Below are positions 11,469 through 23,018 of a stretch of 64,000 bases of DNA, piece by piece. The notes below the pieces were generated by a model, which ran no database searches, had not been told where the DNA came from, and saw nothing but the letters and a program-made list of their open reading frames with translations. This DNA is from Trichosphaerium sp. ATCC 40318 (Eukaryota > Discosea > Flabellinia > Trichosidae): contig JALMLS010000573.1 of NCBI GenBank assembly GCA_038496445.1, positions 1 through 64,000 on the forward strand, given 5' to 3'. The position numbers and the translations under genes are program-made. Position 1 is the stretch's first letter; every line of letters starts with the position of its first letter.

Positions 11469-14400
11469 ATGGATGTTGAAGGTAATAAGACATATACTAC
11501 ATCGATTTGTACGTTTTGTGACTAAACAATTTTAAAAAGCGCCTTGGTACTTCTATAACGCACGGAGAGAGTGTTTTCAAGGCGTTCCGAGTTCATTTCG
11601 CACCTTGTTAAAAGATATTTCACCAAACGGTACGTTTACAGTTAAATGTCATTCTGCTAACAAAAAAACGATTAGGAGAAGACGTAGACATAAATAACGA
11701 TGTTCTTAGATTTTACAAAGTTCGTGTCAAACAAAAAAAAACAGAAAAAAACGTACTAACTTTTTTTTCAGACAAACGATTCAAGTTTTTGGTGTTACCA
11801 GCTTCATGGTGAGGTACATAACACATATATTCCATTAATACAGTTATTAAAAAATTTTAGTGGGTACCTTATAACCCACGTGATAATCACGTTATCGAAA
11901 GAGCGTATCGCAAAAAAGAGAGCGTTTTGTACTTGGATAGTGGTGTGACATTGTTTCTAACCCAGAATTTACAACGTGTTAATGAAACATGGAGCTTCAC
12001 TCCAATAAAACGTATGAATGTATTAGCATCAGGTGTAGCTCCAAAAAAACCTGTGCCGATCCCTGCTGTATTGCCAGCACCAAAAGGCCTTGGCATGGAA
12101 TTTTTTGGCGTTGAATTATCGAAAGATGATAATGCAGGTACATAGCTTAGTTCGCTTGTTAATTTGCTTATGGCCTTCTAAATAATACTCATAGGAGAAT
12201 ATTCTACTGAAGCTGTGTATAAGTTACAACAGTTGCAGAAGCAAGAGGCAGAACTACAAAAGAAGCTAGAAAATACAATGTTAAAGCTAGCCATAAAAGA
12301 TGAAGAGCCAAGTGCTTTTGAAGGTACAACACCTCGACTGGTCCACTTGATATTTAAATTAAGCGTTAGATATATTCGTTACAAAACCTATAAAATCTAC
12401 ACCACCTCCAGTTTCTGACTTTGCACCAAGTACGCATAAAGCTACTAAACACATATGATCATTAACTTTTTTCAAGCACAAGTTGCACCGGCTCAGCCAA
12501 CTGGTTTTGAAGAACTAGACGACGAAGAAGAAGTCAGCTTAGTAAGGAAACCTAGAAGGTACTTTGACATAAAGTTATTCACAAGCGGCTAATTATACTA
12601 GACGTACTAGGACACCACCAAAAAGTAAAATCTCACTTCAAACAGATTCCAGGAAAAAAAGGGTACCACATTGTAACACGTGATTTATAATTAACAAATT
12701 AAAAACATAGCGTTCTAAAAGTCCAATGGTTGACAAAGAAGAGCAAAAAGCTGCAGCGTACGTGCAAATAACTTGAGAACAAAAGTTTTCTTGCGAACTA
12801 CTTCTGTTTGGTTACCAATTTCTTATCTTCTGTTCAGCGAAATCGCAAAGATAAAGCAAGAAACTGAGCTAGCGAAGAGGAAGCTATCACAAGAAAGAGA
12901 AAGAGTAGCACGTGAGCTCAGAGAAGAGGAAGAACGTCTTGAAAAATTAAGACAGAAGAGGAAGCAAGAAGAACAAGAAAGGCAGAAAAGGATAGAAGAA
13001 GAAAAGAACCGTGCTAATAGTTTGAGACGCTCACGTGATAAAAAGATTACTAAACCTGATCCTGTAACATCATACGCACCTTCAGAAACTCACTACGCAC
13101 TTGAGGAAGAAGATGAAGAAGATATCTTTGCAAAGAATCAAGAAAAAGAGAAAGAAGAGCAAGAAAGACGTTATTTTGAAGAGCAAGCCAGGAAAAGACA
13201 GGAAGAACAAGATCGCCAAATCAGAGAAGAAAAAGAGCGAGAGAGACAACAACTAGAAGATGAGCTTAGAGAATTAGAAGAGCAAGAACGAGCTGCTAAA
13301 GCACGCGCAGCACAAGCTCTTCGAGACAAGGAGAGAGAAACTCTTGAACGTGCACGTAGAGCACGTGAAGCACGTGAAAGAGAAGAAAAATTACGTGAAG
13401 AAGCTGAGAGAAAGAGAATAGAGGAAGAAAGAAAGGCAGAAGAAGAGAAACAAAGGCAAAGAGATGAAGAAAAAGAAAGAACAAAAGTTTCAACTGAGCA
13501 AAAGAAGAAGCAGTTTCTTCAAGAACAGCGTGCTGCTGAAGAAGATGATAGGTTGACACAACAGCAGAGGTTAAGATTAGAGCGTCAGAGGCAAGAGAAG
13601 GAAGAAATGGAACGAGAAAGGGCTAGATTGCAAGCAGTACGTGATAAAAAACGAAAAGAACGTGAAGAACAACGCAAAGCAAGACAACTCGAAAAACAAG
13701 TTACAGAGCCACCAAAGAAAGTTGAAGAACCTACTACAATCGACGTTGAACCTTTACCAGAACAAGAGATAGAGCCAGAGGATGAACCTGTTGTCGAGAA
13801 GCCTAAAAAATACACATATGTTCCTGTTCCAAAATCTTTCATTCCTGGAGCCAAACCAAAGCCTAAATCGATCCCAAAGAAGACTCAAACTAAGGTGGTT
13901 GTTCCTAAAGAAGAACCAGAAGAAGATGAACCTATTGAAGAAGAGGTTGTTGAAACGAAAAAACCAGCACCTCAAAAAAGAAGTGGAAGAAAAATTCAAA
14001 GTCCTTTCTTGCAGAATGAGTCTGATACTGCTAAACCTATATTCCCTTCTGGTATGGGTGGTGGTGGACCTGCTATTAAAATAAGGACTAGCTCTAATCC
14101 AACAAAGAGGGCGCAACCTGTACGCCACATGACAAATAATCTGGCTTTTTCTTTCAACCTTTTTTTTTTGTTCAAATACCACATCCTACCTTTACCCTCT
14201 GATGTTATCAAAAGGTGTCATCAAGTGGACGATCTAGTTCTCCTAGTAAACGTACTTCTATCCTTGAACAAGATGATGAAGACGATATATTCTCTAGAGA
14301 TGATACAAAGGTATGTTTTACTTTAAAATTCATGTATTGTTTTTCTTCAACTTGTTAAAACACGCTTCGTGATTGACCTGTTGGGTTTTTTTTTGAAGGT

Positions 14401-15516
14401 CTAACTATATTTTAGCCTAGACGTGGTTCTGGAAGTAGTGAACCAAGGAACCCATCAAGAGTACAGTCCAGTGTATCACAACTATCACAACTATCTCCTG
14501 AAAAAAAGGACGAACCAGAAAAGCCAAAAAAAGAAGCCGTTGGAAGCCGTATTGCTAACTTGAGATCTAATTTAGTAAAAAATAGTAAGCGTGGGTTTGT
14601 GCCTATAATGGGTGTACAAGCTTATCGCCCAAAGGTACACCTATTATCATTTATGGTGACTTTTTTTAGTGATAATGTGTTTTTTACTCTTTCTTCATTT
14701 GTCGTTCTAACAACCTCTTAAGAAACATGATGTAACTGAAGATGAACCTGAAGATACTTCTGAATCAAGGCCTAGACGTAAAAGTAGATCTAAAACGTCC
14801 AGCTCGCAACCAAAGTCTGCAAACCAATTGACACATGTGCGCTAAAACTTGATCCATTACAACCTGTTTTCTTTGTTCCTTTTTAATTTACTTTTTACTT
14901 TTAGCTCACAAGAAACCGTGTAAGAAAGGGCGCAGCAAGGAGACCTCCATCTAGGTTCAAGAAGGTACAATTGCTAATAACTTAGAAATAACAAGTGGCA
15001 TTTTATGACATGTGGCATTTAATCTTACGCTTTTTCACCAGAAACGTGCTGCAGAAACAATTGATAATAGGAAGATTGATATATTTGATAAAATAATTGA
15101 CGGTGATGTACGTTAACCCTTTTTTAATTCAGCACATGAAGTTTTTATTCACAACAGTTATCCCTTTGATATTTGTGTAAAAAAAAACCAAGTTTTTCGT
15201 CTACAATAGTTTTTAGCTTGATATACTAACTGGTTTAATTATAGACATCACCAGGTGCTTCACCTACAAAAGGACCTGTTGGGTACCAAGTTTGGTATAA
15301 AAATCGTGTTGTCTTTACAGGAAAAGATAGATCAAAGGTATAGTTTTTAATAATAACCCATTTAAAAAAAAACCCAAATACAGCTCTTGTTTACTGTAAC
15401 TTTAGGTCAAAAAATGGATATTAGATAATGTAGATCCTAAAAATCATCCAAAGAGGGCATCTTTTATCAAAGTTAAAAAGATATCTAATCCAGAAAAAGT
15501 GTACAAAGGAAATTAG
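11469..15516 (+). CDS. long Glu/Arg-rich coiled-coil protein with WWE-like N-terminal region
   Basis: The first exon is a short MDVE beginning with ATG at 11469. It is followed by APWYFYNARRECFQG, then an exon pair giving FWCYQLHGEW and VPYNPRDNHVIERAYRK. The Trp/Trp/Glu spacing and the later Gln-Arg-Val element resemble a WWE domain, though one junction near 11638-11771 does not keep frame cleanly in my reading. The large exon beginning near 12840 encodes about 300 residues of almost pure Glu/Arg/Lys/Gln helix, a single long coiled coil. A Pro/Glu/Lys linker follows (PKKYTYVPVPKSFIPGAKPK). Later small exons to TAG at 15516 are basic and Ser-rich (RRPPSRFKK, GYQVWYKNRVVFTGKDRSK, NPEKVYKGN). 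The layout suggests a cytoskeletal or chromatin scaffold. The family is unknown. Confidence 0.75.
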
Positions 15517-16064
15517 TGTAGAACAAAAAAAAATAATAAAAAGGTGATGGCCTTCATCACTACTTAATGTACCTAGGAGTTCACACAATGGTACTGCTTA
15601 CATTCCACATAGTACATAATTCCACGAACCAACTGTTACGCTCGTTCCCTGTGTCTAGGTGGCAGCACGTCCAAGGAACTGTCAAAAAGAAAGAATTCAC
15701 TTTTTCTTGTGTTGCCAGATTTGTAGCACATCTCTAGTGTACGTCGTTTTACGACCTTTTCTTTCCTGTAACGTTTGAATGTGAGAGTAAGTGTTTTACA
15801 AGGGATACAAGAACGAAAACTACGCGAGTTTCTATACAGTTCCACAAATGGAAAGAAACTGCCGAATTTAGGCAAAAGCCTTTTTTTTTTTTATGCTGGA
15901 CCAATTGCAGAACAGTTTACACTGATTGGGAGGTTCTACAGAGGTGAAAACGTTCACAGTGTACATTATATCGCGAGTACAACTAAATTACGGAGTTGAG
16001 AAAAGCGCAAGAACTACAGCGACTTTTTTGTTCTTCAAAACGCTTAGTTCGCAACCACAACAAA
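15517..16064. other. intergenic with a possible unassigned exon
   Basis: An open plus-strand stretch at about 15775-15950 (QERKLREFLYSSTNGKKLP) looks mildly protein-like but has no ATG and no partner exon. The reverse strand is also open there. I do not call a gene. The promoter of the downstream surface protein should lie in the last 150 bases. Confidence 0.3.
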
Positions 16065-16841
16065 ATGAGACGCTCACAAATCGCATGTTTGTTACTCCTA
16101 GCTATCATTACAGTTGTAGTAAAAGGAGCAAGACCTATTCCCCCAAAAGGCACCATACAGAAGTGCAATGGCCTTGAAAAGCTTGAATTCAATACGACAT
16201 TACCCACACCGGAAGAGAAGCCAGAGTATTACGTTGTAACACTACAACACAACATGAAAGCTGACGGGATCCTTACATACGAAATATACCTTAATGATAC
16301 AATTGTGGCCAATGCAACTCTTGAACTTAATCCACCGCTTTCATATTCGTGTAGATACGTAGACCTAGATAAGGTAACTGTCGACGTTAGTAGCGAAGTT
16401 AAAAAAGAATGGAAGGATAACGGAGAAAACAATATTTGGATAAAAGTTGTTTCAATTTCAAAAGCAACGCCTCCTGGCCTTTGCCCTGGAGTGTATAGAA
16501 ATTGTATTGCTTACAATGCAACGTTCAGTGACCAAGCACCAACATCACAACCCGTAGCACCAACAATGCCACCTACGATGCAAGTACCTACAACTGTACA
16601 ACCTTCGACACGTGCTCCAACTACAAAACCGCCAACTACAAAACCGCCAACCACAAAACCGCCGACGACATTAGCTCCTACTGCGCCTGCGACAATGGCT
16701 CCTCCTTCGATTCAGTACAAAACACCTTCATGGGTTGTACCTATTATTTGTATTCTAGGTATTTTACTTGTTGTTGTTGCTGCTGTGCTCGCTTTTGCAT
16801 TGTATAAACTATATGGAAGATCAAACTACGATACTCTTTAA
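16065..16841 (+). CDS. type I surface glycoprotein with Thr/Pro stalk
   Basis: Single exon of 258 residues; ATG 16065 was chosen because it opens directly onto a signal peptide (MRRSQIACLLLLAIITVVV). The ectodomain of about 140 residues is beta-rich, with four Cys that could pair and several N-glycosylation sequons (NTT, NDT, NAT). It is followed by a mucin-like stalk with a Thr-Lys-Pro-Pro repeat (PTTKPPTTKPPTTKPPTT). One transmembrane helix (WVVPIICILGILLVVVAA) and a short cytoplasmic tail (LYGRSNYDTL) end the protein. The stalk would hold the domain away from the membrane. The ectodomain is not recognised. Similar stalks recur in three other genes of this window. Confidence 0.85.
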   Translation: MRRSQIACLLLLAIITVVVKGARPIPPKGTIQKCNGLEKLEFNTTLPTPEEKPEYYVVTLQHNMKADGILTYEIYLNDTIVANATLELNPPLSYSCRYVDLDKVTVDVSSEVKKEWKDNGENNIWIKVVSISKATPPGLCPGVYRNCIAYNATFSDQAPTSQPVAPTMPPTMQVPTTVQPSTRAPTTKPPTTKPPTTKPPTTLAPTAPATMAPPSIQYKTPSWVVPIICILGILLVVVAAVLAFALYKLYGRSNYDTL

Positions 16842-17208
16842 TAAACAACTTTGCTTGCCGACTTTTTCGTTGACATGTTACTAATGCTTTAAACTAAAGC
16901 TTCACCTAAACCATCTTATACCACATAAAAATCAATCATAACTTGTCCGGTTTTGGTCATATTAGGCGACGCTGTTTTAGTAAAATAGTATTCAGCGAAC
17001 GATTAAAGAAAAAGTTCATCGAAATTCTGTTGCAACAACACCAAAATAATTTACATCACAGTGGCAGTAGGAGCATAAAGCAGAACTAAATTATAATAGA
17101 AATCAATAACAGTACATAAGCAGCAAGCCTGGTTTCCAAGTAATTCAATTCTTAGCTGGAAATCGCTACGCAATAAGGCCTAGTGCTTTTGGATTATTTA
17201 TTTACTTA
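16842..17208. other. 3' intergenic region between convergent genes
   Basis: No exon seen; this must hold the 3' untranslated regions of the surface protein and of the receptor on the other strand. Confidence 0.35.
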
Positions 17209-18949
17209 TCACGTGGATAGTGAAATAGAGTCACCCAAGTCTTGGCTACTATTTAAGTCTACAGCCCATTCATCTGATTCTCTAGTTATAACAACATTTG
17301 GTTCTGCTTCTTCATCCTGTTAAATATTACATTAGTTTTAAATTCTCATTTCTTCTTTTTTTTTCCTTCACGTACTTCACTATCTCCGAGTATAGGTGGT
17401 TCTCCAAAGATACTCTCAAGAGCAGGCATTTTTGTAACTATGAAATAATGGTATCTAAACAATTTGAAGTTAGTCATTGCTGAGTCTTTCACAAACTTTT
17501 TTTTTTGATGAAAACGAAACGTTTCATTTTGCTCAAGATTGTTGTCAATTTCGTCATCGTCTGTGTTATTTCATTACCTTCTTCTCATATCATAATCAAG
17601 TCCATATATAATAGCATTTACAAAACCAATAATAGAAGCAGAGAAGCCACCTAGAAGGAAAAGAAAAAAGACATCATGTTCTGAAATCCAATTTTCAATT
17701 CTGTTTGCAGTCGGCAAAACCCAGAGCAATATGAAAGCAATAGGGTACGCTCTTAACCTTCTCAATGTTCTCTTTGCTTGTGATTCATGTCCAGGATCGT
17801 CCTTAAAGAAGTATATTAGTACAACAGAGAGTACAAAAAAATCATTTCGTTCTAACCTCCGTCCTTTTTTTAACAGTGTAATAAATAAGACTATACAATA
17901 CTATAACTGCTGTAATACATAAATACAATGGAATATAGAATGCTACAAAACGCCACAGCTAAACCACGATAAGAAAACGCAAAATAACGAATAATAATCG
18001 AGCTCTTCAGAAACCAACAAAATCAGAAAAAAGTGTTCAACTTTCTATTCAAAAAAAACACGTGCAGTTCCATGATTCTTATCAGAGCTTATCCAGCACC
18101 TTTAAAAAATATAGAGTTAGGTAGTCACAAGATATGGTAGTGACGAAAGCTAAAAGGACAAAGGTTGTGAAGTTTTGTTTAAAACTTACCAATAATTCTG
18201 TGCTCCAATGCCATAAGCACTTGTAGTCATCGGAAGGATTGTAAATACAGCAAGAGGTATGGCTACAGCTACTATATACCATTTTTCGTATCGTGACACG
18301 TGATATCTATAGCAAGAGTCAGCAAATTAAAAAAATGGTGAAAAATGTTGTCCAAAAAAAGCTGTTAATTCTTTTTGATGACGAGCTTCAAAGCTATAAA
18401 CAGCGTATTGTGGCTTCCGATAACGTTTCTACGCGGACTGGAGTGGTCCGGTGATTGTTTGAGGTGTTGAGTTAAAAAAAGGTTTCAATGATTGTTAGTA
18501 TCGTACCTTTTGCGCACTACTACAAAGTAAAGGTTTACAGCGATAATAGTCGTCCATAAATACGCTGCAGTCTGAAAAAACTGTAGAAATAGACCTTGAG
18601 CGTAACACGTTGCTATGGTATATCAGTAACGTTTTGACGCGATTGACGTACCTTTATGAGCTTCTTCGTTATTCCAAACGATATAAAGAAATATAACGGA
18701 CGTTATACTCTCGCCCAAGTTGGCACACGTCAGATAGAGTATCAGACGGGAAGACATTTGATGTACGCGCTAATTGCGTTTAAAATCGAAAACCTAATGG
18801 AATCGTACTTTAAAATATATAAGCGATATAAGGATTGCCAGGGAGCCTATCAGAGAAAGTAGCTGAGCTGTAAATCGAGCGCCAACCACAATCGCCTCTT
18901 CATTCGCAGAAAGGAGAACTGCACTATTTACAGTATCATTGGATGCCAT
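17209..18949 (-). CDS. seven-transmembrane receptor, cAMP-receptor/Git3-like GPCR
   Basis: Minus strand, ATG at 18949 in a good context (GCCATGG), stop TGA at 17211-17209. Exons give seven hydrophobic segments in order: SLIGSLAILISLYI (TM1), RLILYLTCANLGESI (TM2), QGLFLQFFQTAAYLW (TM3), WYIVAVAIPLAVFTIL (TM4), RFVAFYIPLYLCITAVIVLY (TM5), YPIAFILLWVLPTANRI (TM6) and FLLGGFSASIIGFVNAIIYG (TM7). The second extracellular loop begins YWCWIS, a hallmark of the CAR/Git3/secretin-like group. RLRAYPIAFI and NRIENWIS match Dictyostelium cAMP-receptor relatives. The C-terminal tail is acidic and Ser-rich, suitable for phosphorylation. The intron between the WCWIS exon and TM5 has a GC donor (18065-18064). 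The ligand is unknown. Confidence 0.88.
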
Positions 18950-19020
18950 GGCGACACTAAACGCTCGCTTCTAAAACAAATAAGTCAGAAACAAGTCCGC
19001 TTTTTTAAAACGCACTTCTG

Positions 19021-19332
19021 ATGGGTTCAAGCGCCACAAAAACTCCACTTAGTACCAAGCCAGCTGAAATGAGGCAAGCTAAGCAGCAATCCACAATCAG
19101 CAACGATAAAAAACGCGAAGAGCTCTCTAAAGTAACGTTAGAGCAATACGTTAACGCAAAGGATGTAATACAACAACATAACTTTAAAATCACCCCGAAA
19201 CTCTTTCCTGAGTTTCATGAAGGTGATACAGATATATCTGAAGTAGTAACGCACTTTATGAAACATCTTGCATCGTATTTAAGCATAAAAGAACCACGTG
19301 CGCTGAAACCGAAAAAAAAAGCCAAATATTAA
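19021..19332 (+). CDS. small basic hypothetical protein
   Basis: Intact single-exon frame of 103 residues from ATG 19021 to TAA. It starts 72 bases from the GPCR ATG, so the two genes share a very short divergent promoter. The N-terminus is Ser/Thr/Lys-rich and looks disordered. The middle (LSKVTLEQYVNAKDVIQQHN) and the stretch ending HFMKHLASYLSIKE look alpha-helical. The end is basic (KPKKKAKY) and could act as a nuclear localisation signal. No family is recognised. Confidence 0.6.
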   Translation: MGSSATKTPLSTKPAEMRQAKQQSTISNDKKREELSKVTLEQYVNAKDVIQQHNFKITPKLFPEFHEGDTDISEVVTHFMKHLASYLSIKEPRALKPKKKAKY

Positions 19333-19444
19333 CTCCTTGATAGCTGGACCTGATTTAATATGTTCGTTTGACCTACTTGGCCAGGTGCAACTGTGAACTG
19401 TTTTAATACTTGCTTACATTCAACTTTAGGCAGTACAGTACATT

Positions 19445-20170
19445 ATGGTGAATAGACCAAACTACATGGGTATCAGAATTACATCTTGTGCAAAAGTAAT
19501 ATTTCAGCAAAATTCTAAAATTAAGTTACAAGCTAATTCCGTTGTAAATAGGTTGATGGTATTACTTTACAGCCTTTGGTATACGCACCGTGTAAAATAA
19601 TACGAGGCAAACAAGTTCAAGGCTATCCTTTGCCAGTACGTGTAGTAATCAGCAACAAAGAAAAACTAACGTAGATCGTTATTTTAGGAAGCTAGTCCTA
19701 AACATATTACAATATTTCATGTACATGCACATCTCAATGAATCGAATGAGATGGCTGCTCTTAAGCTCCATAGAGCGTTAATGATGTACATAGGTATGTC
19801 CTTAAAAATACAATTGATAGTACTAAGAAGTTGTAAAGTAAAACAATGTGGAAACAATATAATTAGAAGTAATCGTGTTTTTTATCGCCAAAATGGTCCT
19901 CATATTAAATGGAACTGGCAAGTATATGTTGACTCTCCAGGGGTATTAGCACATGCGTTAACATTTCTAATGTGTAACTCTATAAAAGGTACAGACATAG
20001 AACCAAGTTGTAATAACTAATATTTTTCTGTAGGCATCCCACACCCATTTCATTGTAGGACAATTGATACTGACAGTCACAACGAATATGATGATCATGC
20101 GTATAGACTAGGATGGGTTGGAGAGCCAGATCCTGATCCTTTGTACATTGAGTTCTTTGTAGGATTGTGA
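19445..20170 (+). CDS. DOPA 4,5-dioxygenase-family protein
   Basis: Exons begin at ATG 19445 (MVNRPNYMGI) and continue with VDGITLQPLVYAPCK, then ITIFHVHAHLNE with LKLHRALMMYI, then GPHIKWNWQVYVDSPG with LTFLMCNS. The last exon gives NEYDDHAYRLGWVGEPDPDP and stop TGA at 20170. The FHVHAHL, GPHxxxxWQV and DDHxxxxxWxGEP pattern fits the small extradiol-type DOPA dioxygenase family, where the His residues bind iron. In fungi and plants the founding member opens the ring of L-DOPA for betalain or muscaflavin synthesis. Many family members are uncharacterised, so the substrate here is unknown. Introns use GTAATA, GTATGT and GTACAG donors. The exon before GPHIKW has an uncertain left edge. Confidence 0.65.
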
Positions 20171-20183
20171 ATGTATTTACAGT

Positions 20184-20429
20184 AGGTCCAGCTGAAATTA
20201 AACTAAAACAACCTCCTTGTCATGTCATCACGCTGCGCTTGCATTTTGTATATTTACCGAGGTGCTTTTGTCTACTTCAGTCAGAAAGACAGGATAACAA
20301 TCTTGTGGTCTTATATTCCAGATGGATCTTAAACGCCTCAAACTAACTGCAACATACCCTGTGGAAGTTATTGTTCCAAAACTTGAGTGGACCTCAAACG
20401 GAGTGTTGACATTATCTGCTAAACACTAA
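20184..20429 (+). CDS. possible small gene, beta-sandwich/sHSP-like fragment (doubtful)
   Basis: Three exon-like stretches follow the dioxygenase: PAEIKLKQPPCHVITLR, then SERQDNNLVVLYS, then MDLKRLKLTATYPVEVIV with SNGVLTLSAKH before TAA at 20429. The last piece has the look of an alpha-crystallin or CS-domain end (a nGVLxLxAK strand). No start codon and no frame-keeping splice pair could be fixed. It may equally be a decayed gene. Confidence 0.25.
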
Positions 20430-20483
20430 AATAGCATCTTACTGCTCTAGATGTCGCCAGAAAAAATAGAAATTGTTTCGTTG

Positions 20484-20772
20484 CACGGTTTTTGAACAAA
20501 ACGTAGCTGAAACGGTTTCCAATACGCGAAAATCGTAGCGCCAGGGTTTTTGGCGTTTTGAAATATGCGTTGTCTATATTTGAGTAATTTAAATACAATG
20601 AAGTGTATCGACAATCCAGAAAACGGAAGTTATCGTTTAGTCTCACGTTTTTGAACAAAAACATTGCCGATAAGGTTTCCACGTGTGTAAATAGCTATCA
20701 CAAGCCTTTAGGAGTGTTTTGAAATGTGCATTATCCATTTTCGAGTAATTAAAATAGAATTTTCAGTGAAGT
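20484..20772. repeat. imperfect tandem repeat, two units about 160 bp apart
   Basis: Unit 1 (20484-20612) and unit 2 (20644-20772) share, in the same order, TTTTTGAACAAAA, a GGTTTCCA word, GTTTTGAAAT and TGAGTAAT or CGAGTAAT. Spacing between shared words is close to 160 bases throughout. The units have diverged noticeably. No known element is recognised. Confidence 0.7.
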
Positions 20773-21765
20773 AACCTTCTAGAAGCTTCTATTAATACCA
20801 CAATTTATTTTTCAGTTGTTTTTATGGGTATAAAAAGAAACGAAAATATGTTGGTAATTGTAGAGTTGGAGTATGTGCACCACGCGTGGGGCTTCCTAGC
20901 CATTTGGTCGAAAATAATTTAAGGGAGTCCTCCGTCTAGCTTAGTGGGTGTATGCATTGCGAGGTGGAATTGTCAAAGTTCCATCTTAATCCGACGTAGT
21001 GTGAAAGCTTGAATCGTTACATTAGCCAGCATGTCCTCGTAAGTAGCACGTAATTAACTTAGGAACTCGGTCTGGGCCAAGAAAATTATAAGGTCCGATA
21101 TAGAGGTGAGTTCTGCCGTTAGGGAAAAGCTCTATATAAACTTTGACTAGGCTCTGCATAGCATCCTATGATCGTTCTTTTTGTTCAACAACATTTTGTG
21201 GATAGATTTCTATTTGTAAGCAGCTGACCACTACTAGCATCTCGAAGGCTGTTTGCTGTACAACAAGGTCCAATTTACTTTTCATTTCTTAACCGCTTTT
21301 GTGGATACTTTACAAAACGAGAGTACGCCTTGGTTATAAACTTTTGTAATAAGATAGTAATCAGTTGTTGGATGGCTTGTGAGGTAAGTAGCCGCGTGGG
21401 TATCAAAAATCTACCAGTGTAGCTCACAAGGTACTAATGGTAGAAAATGATCGAGATACCTCGTTCTTGCTAGTGGTGGGTCATAGAAAAATAAACACGT
21501 GCAAAAATTGTAGATTCGCCAAATGTCAGCATTAATAGCGACGAGAACATTCGACTGATTTTTCTGCCAAAAGATACAAGAACAAAACAGTATTTTATAC
21601 TGAAAACCAGCAAAGCTTGCGTGGTAAAGATGTCACATGTCAAAGAGAAAACTGCTCAAATTTCGTTTTTGGTTGTGTTTACATTGTTAAGAGACGCATG
21701 AGTAGGTTCAGCGTACGGAAACATCATTAATTATACTATTTACAACATATGTAGGGCCTCAGGGC
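20773..21765. other. intergenic, including undefined Rab32 5' end
   Basis: Nearly 1 kb without a supported gene. An A-box-like TAGCTTAGTGGG at about 20937 lacks a usable B box. The first exon of the downstream Rab gene must lie in the last few hundred bases; an ATG at 21629-21640 is a candidate only. Confidence 0.35.
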
Positions 21766-23018
21766 GGCAAAGAAAGAATTTAGGTTCAAAGTAATCGTTG
21801 TTGGGACATTGGGAACTGGTACGCGTTTATCTAACATAAATTTAATCTTTTGGCGTTTTATGGGCCAACACTAACGTTATGAAAAGGTAAAACATCTATT
21901 ATAAAGCGTTTCATTAATAATTACTTTACATCACATTATAAGACAACGGCACGTGACATGGATGAGATGGGTTAAGAAAAACAAATTTCGTTGCTGTTTT
22001 TTTTTTTTTCGTTCTGGTTTTTTCAGAAATTTTATTCGACGCCTCATTGCGTTCATACGCTTATTTTATTACGAAAAGGCGTAGCCGACATTCATTTTTG
22101 ATTGTTGATATTTTATTTTGTTTTCGTTGTTTGTCACGTGATATAGAGAAGGTATTTGGGCGCATGTTAACGCGTATTTTGTAGGTTGGAGTTGATTTTG
22201 CTCTGAAAGTCATTGATATTGATGATGTTATTGTTCATTTACAGCTATGGGATATTGCAGGTCAAGAAAGGTTTACGTCAATGACAAAAATATATTATAA
22301 AGATGCTGTGGGTGCGTTGGTTGTAACAACAACTCAAATCATTTTGATAAAAAGACAATTTTACTTATTGGCTATTAGGTGCATTAATTGTGTTTGACCT
22401 CACACGTCAGAGTACATGGGACGATGTTATCAAATGGAAACGTGACATAGATGATAAATTACGCAGCGCTAATCCAATACCGATAATTCTATTGGCAAAC
22501 AAAGTAAAAAGAAACTCAACTAATTTTAAATAAGCAAAAAAAAACTTACCTCGTAAAGGTAGACCTCATTGAAGACGAGACGGTTCCTTGGTTGAACCCA
22601 GTTGCCCTGGAAGAGTTTTGTAAGAATAATGGGATAAAACAGTGGCACGTACAAGTCATGTTGTAGAAAACTTACACAACGCTTAAAGCAACAACTCAAC
22701 TTTTTCTTTTTTTTTTGTCGTTCAATTTGTACTTTTCCTAATAACCTTTTTAGGTTTAATTGCTCTGCAAAGGAAGGAACGAATGTAAATGAAGCTTTGA
22801 TGATGCTTGTAGAGAATATTGTAGACAAGCAGAAGAATTCACCTATGTTACAAAGAAAAGATACTGATTCAGAAATTGTATCACTAAAGTAAGCTCAAAT
22901 ACGCTATGGACGTTCATATTATGAAGTGCGCTAACATTTATTTCAAGACCAAGGCTATCAAAGAGCCTATCAAGAAGCGAAAGTAGGGAAAAAATCCAAG
23001 AAGGTTGCTGCAGCTAAA
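21766..23018 (+). CDS. Rab32-family small GTPase
   Basis: Exons give [16 protein letters not shown] then [14 protein letters not shown] (P-loop, G1), YKTT then [10 protein letters not shown] (switch I), [18 protein letters not shown] (G3 with the WDIAGQ signature that marks Rab32/38), [23 protein letters not shown] (G4 as NKVD) and [13 protein letters not shown] (G5). The last exon ends in QEGCCS and TAA at 23018, a double-Cys geranylgeranylation signal. Rab32 relatives act on lysosome-related organelles, mitochondria and contractile-vacuole or phagosome traffic. Two of its introns (21949-22184 and 22645-22753) start with GCACGT, and no GT site there keeps the frame. The first exon and the start codon are unresolved. 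Confidence 0.88.

Noticed and set aside
13296-14211. Long minus-strand frames opposite the coiled-coil gene
   Set aside because: Antisense shadows of the Glu/Arg-rich codons, with no start context or domain.
20930-21010. Possible tRNA (A-box-like TAGCTTAGTGGG)
   Set aside because: No B box of GGTTCGAATCC type and no pairing acceptor stem at the right distance.
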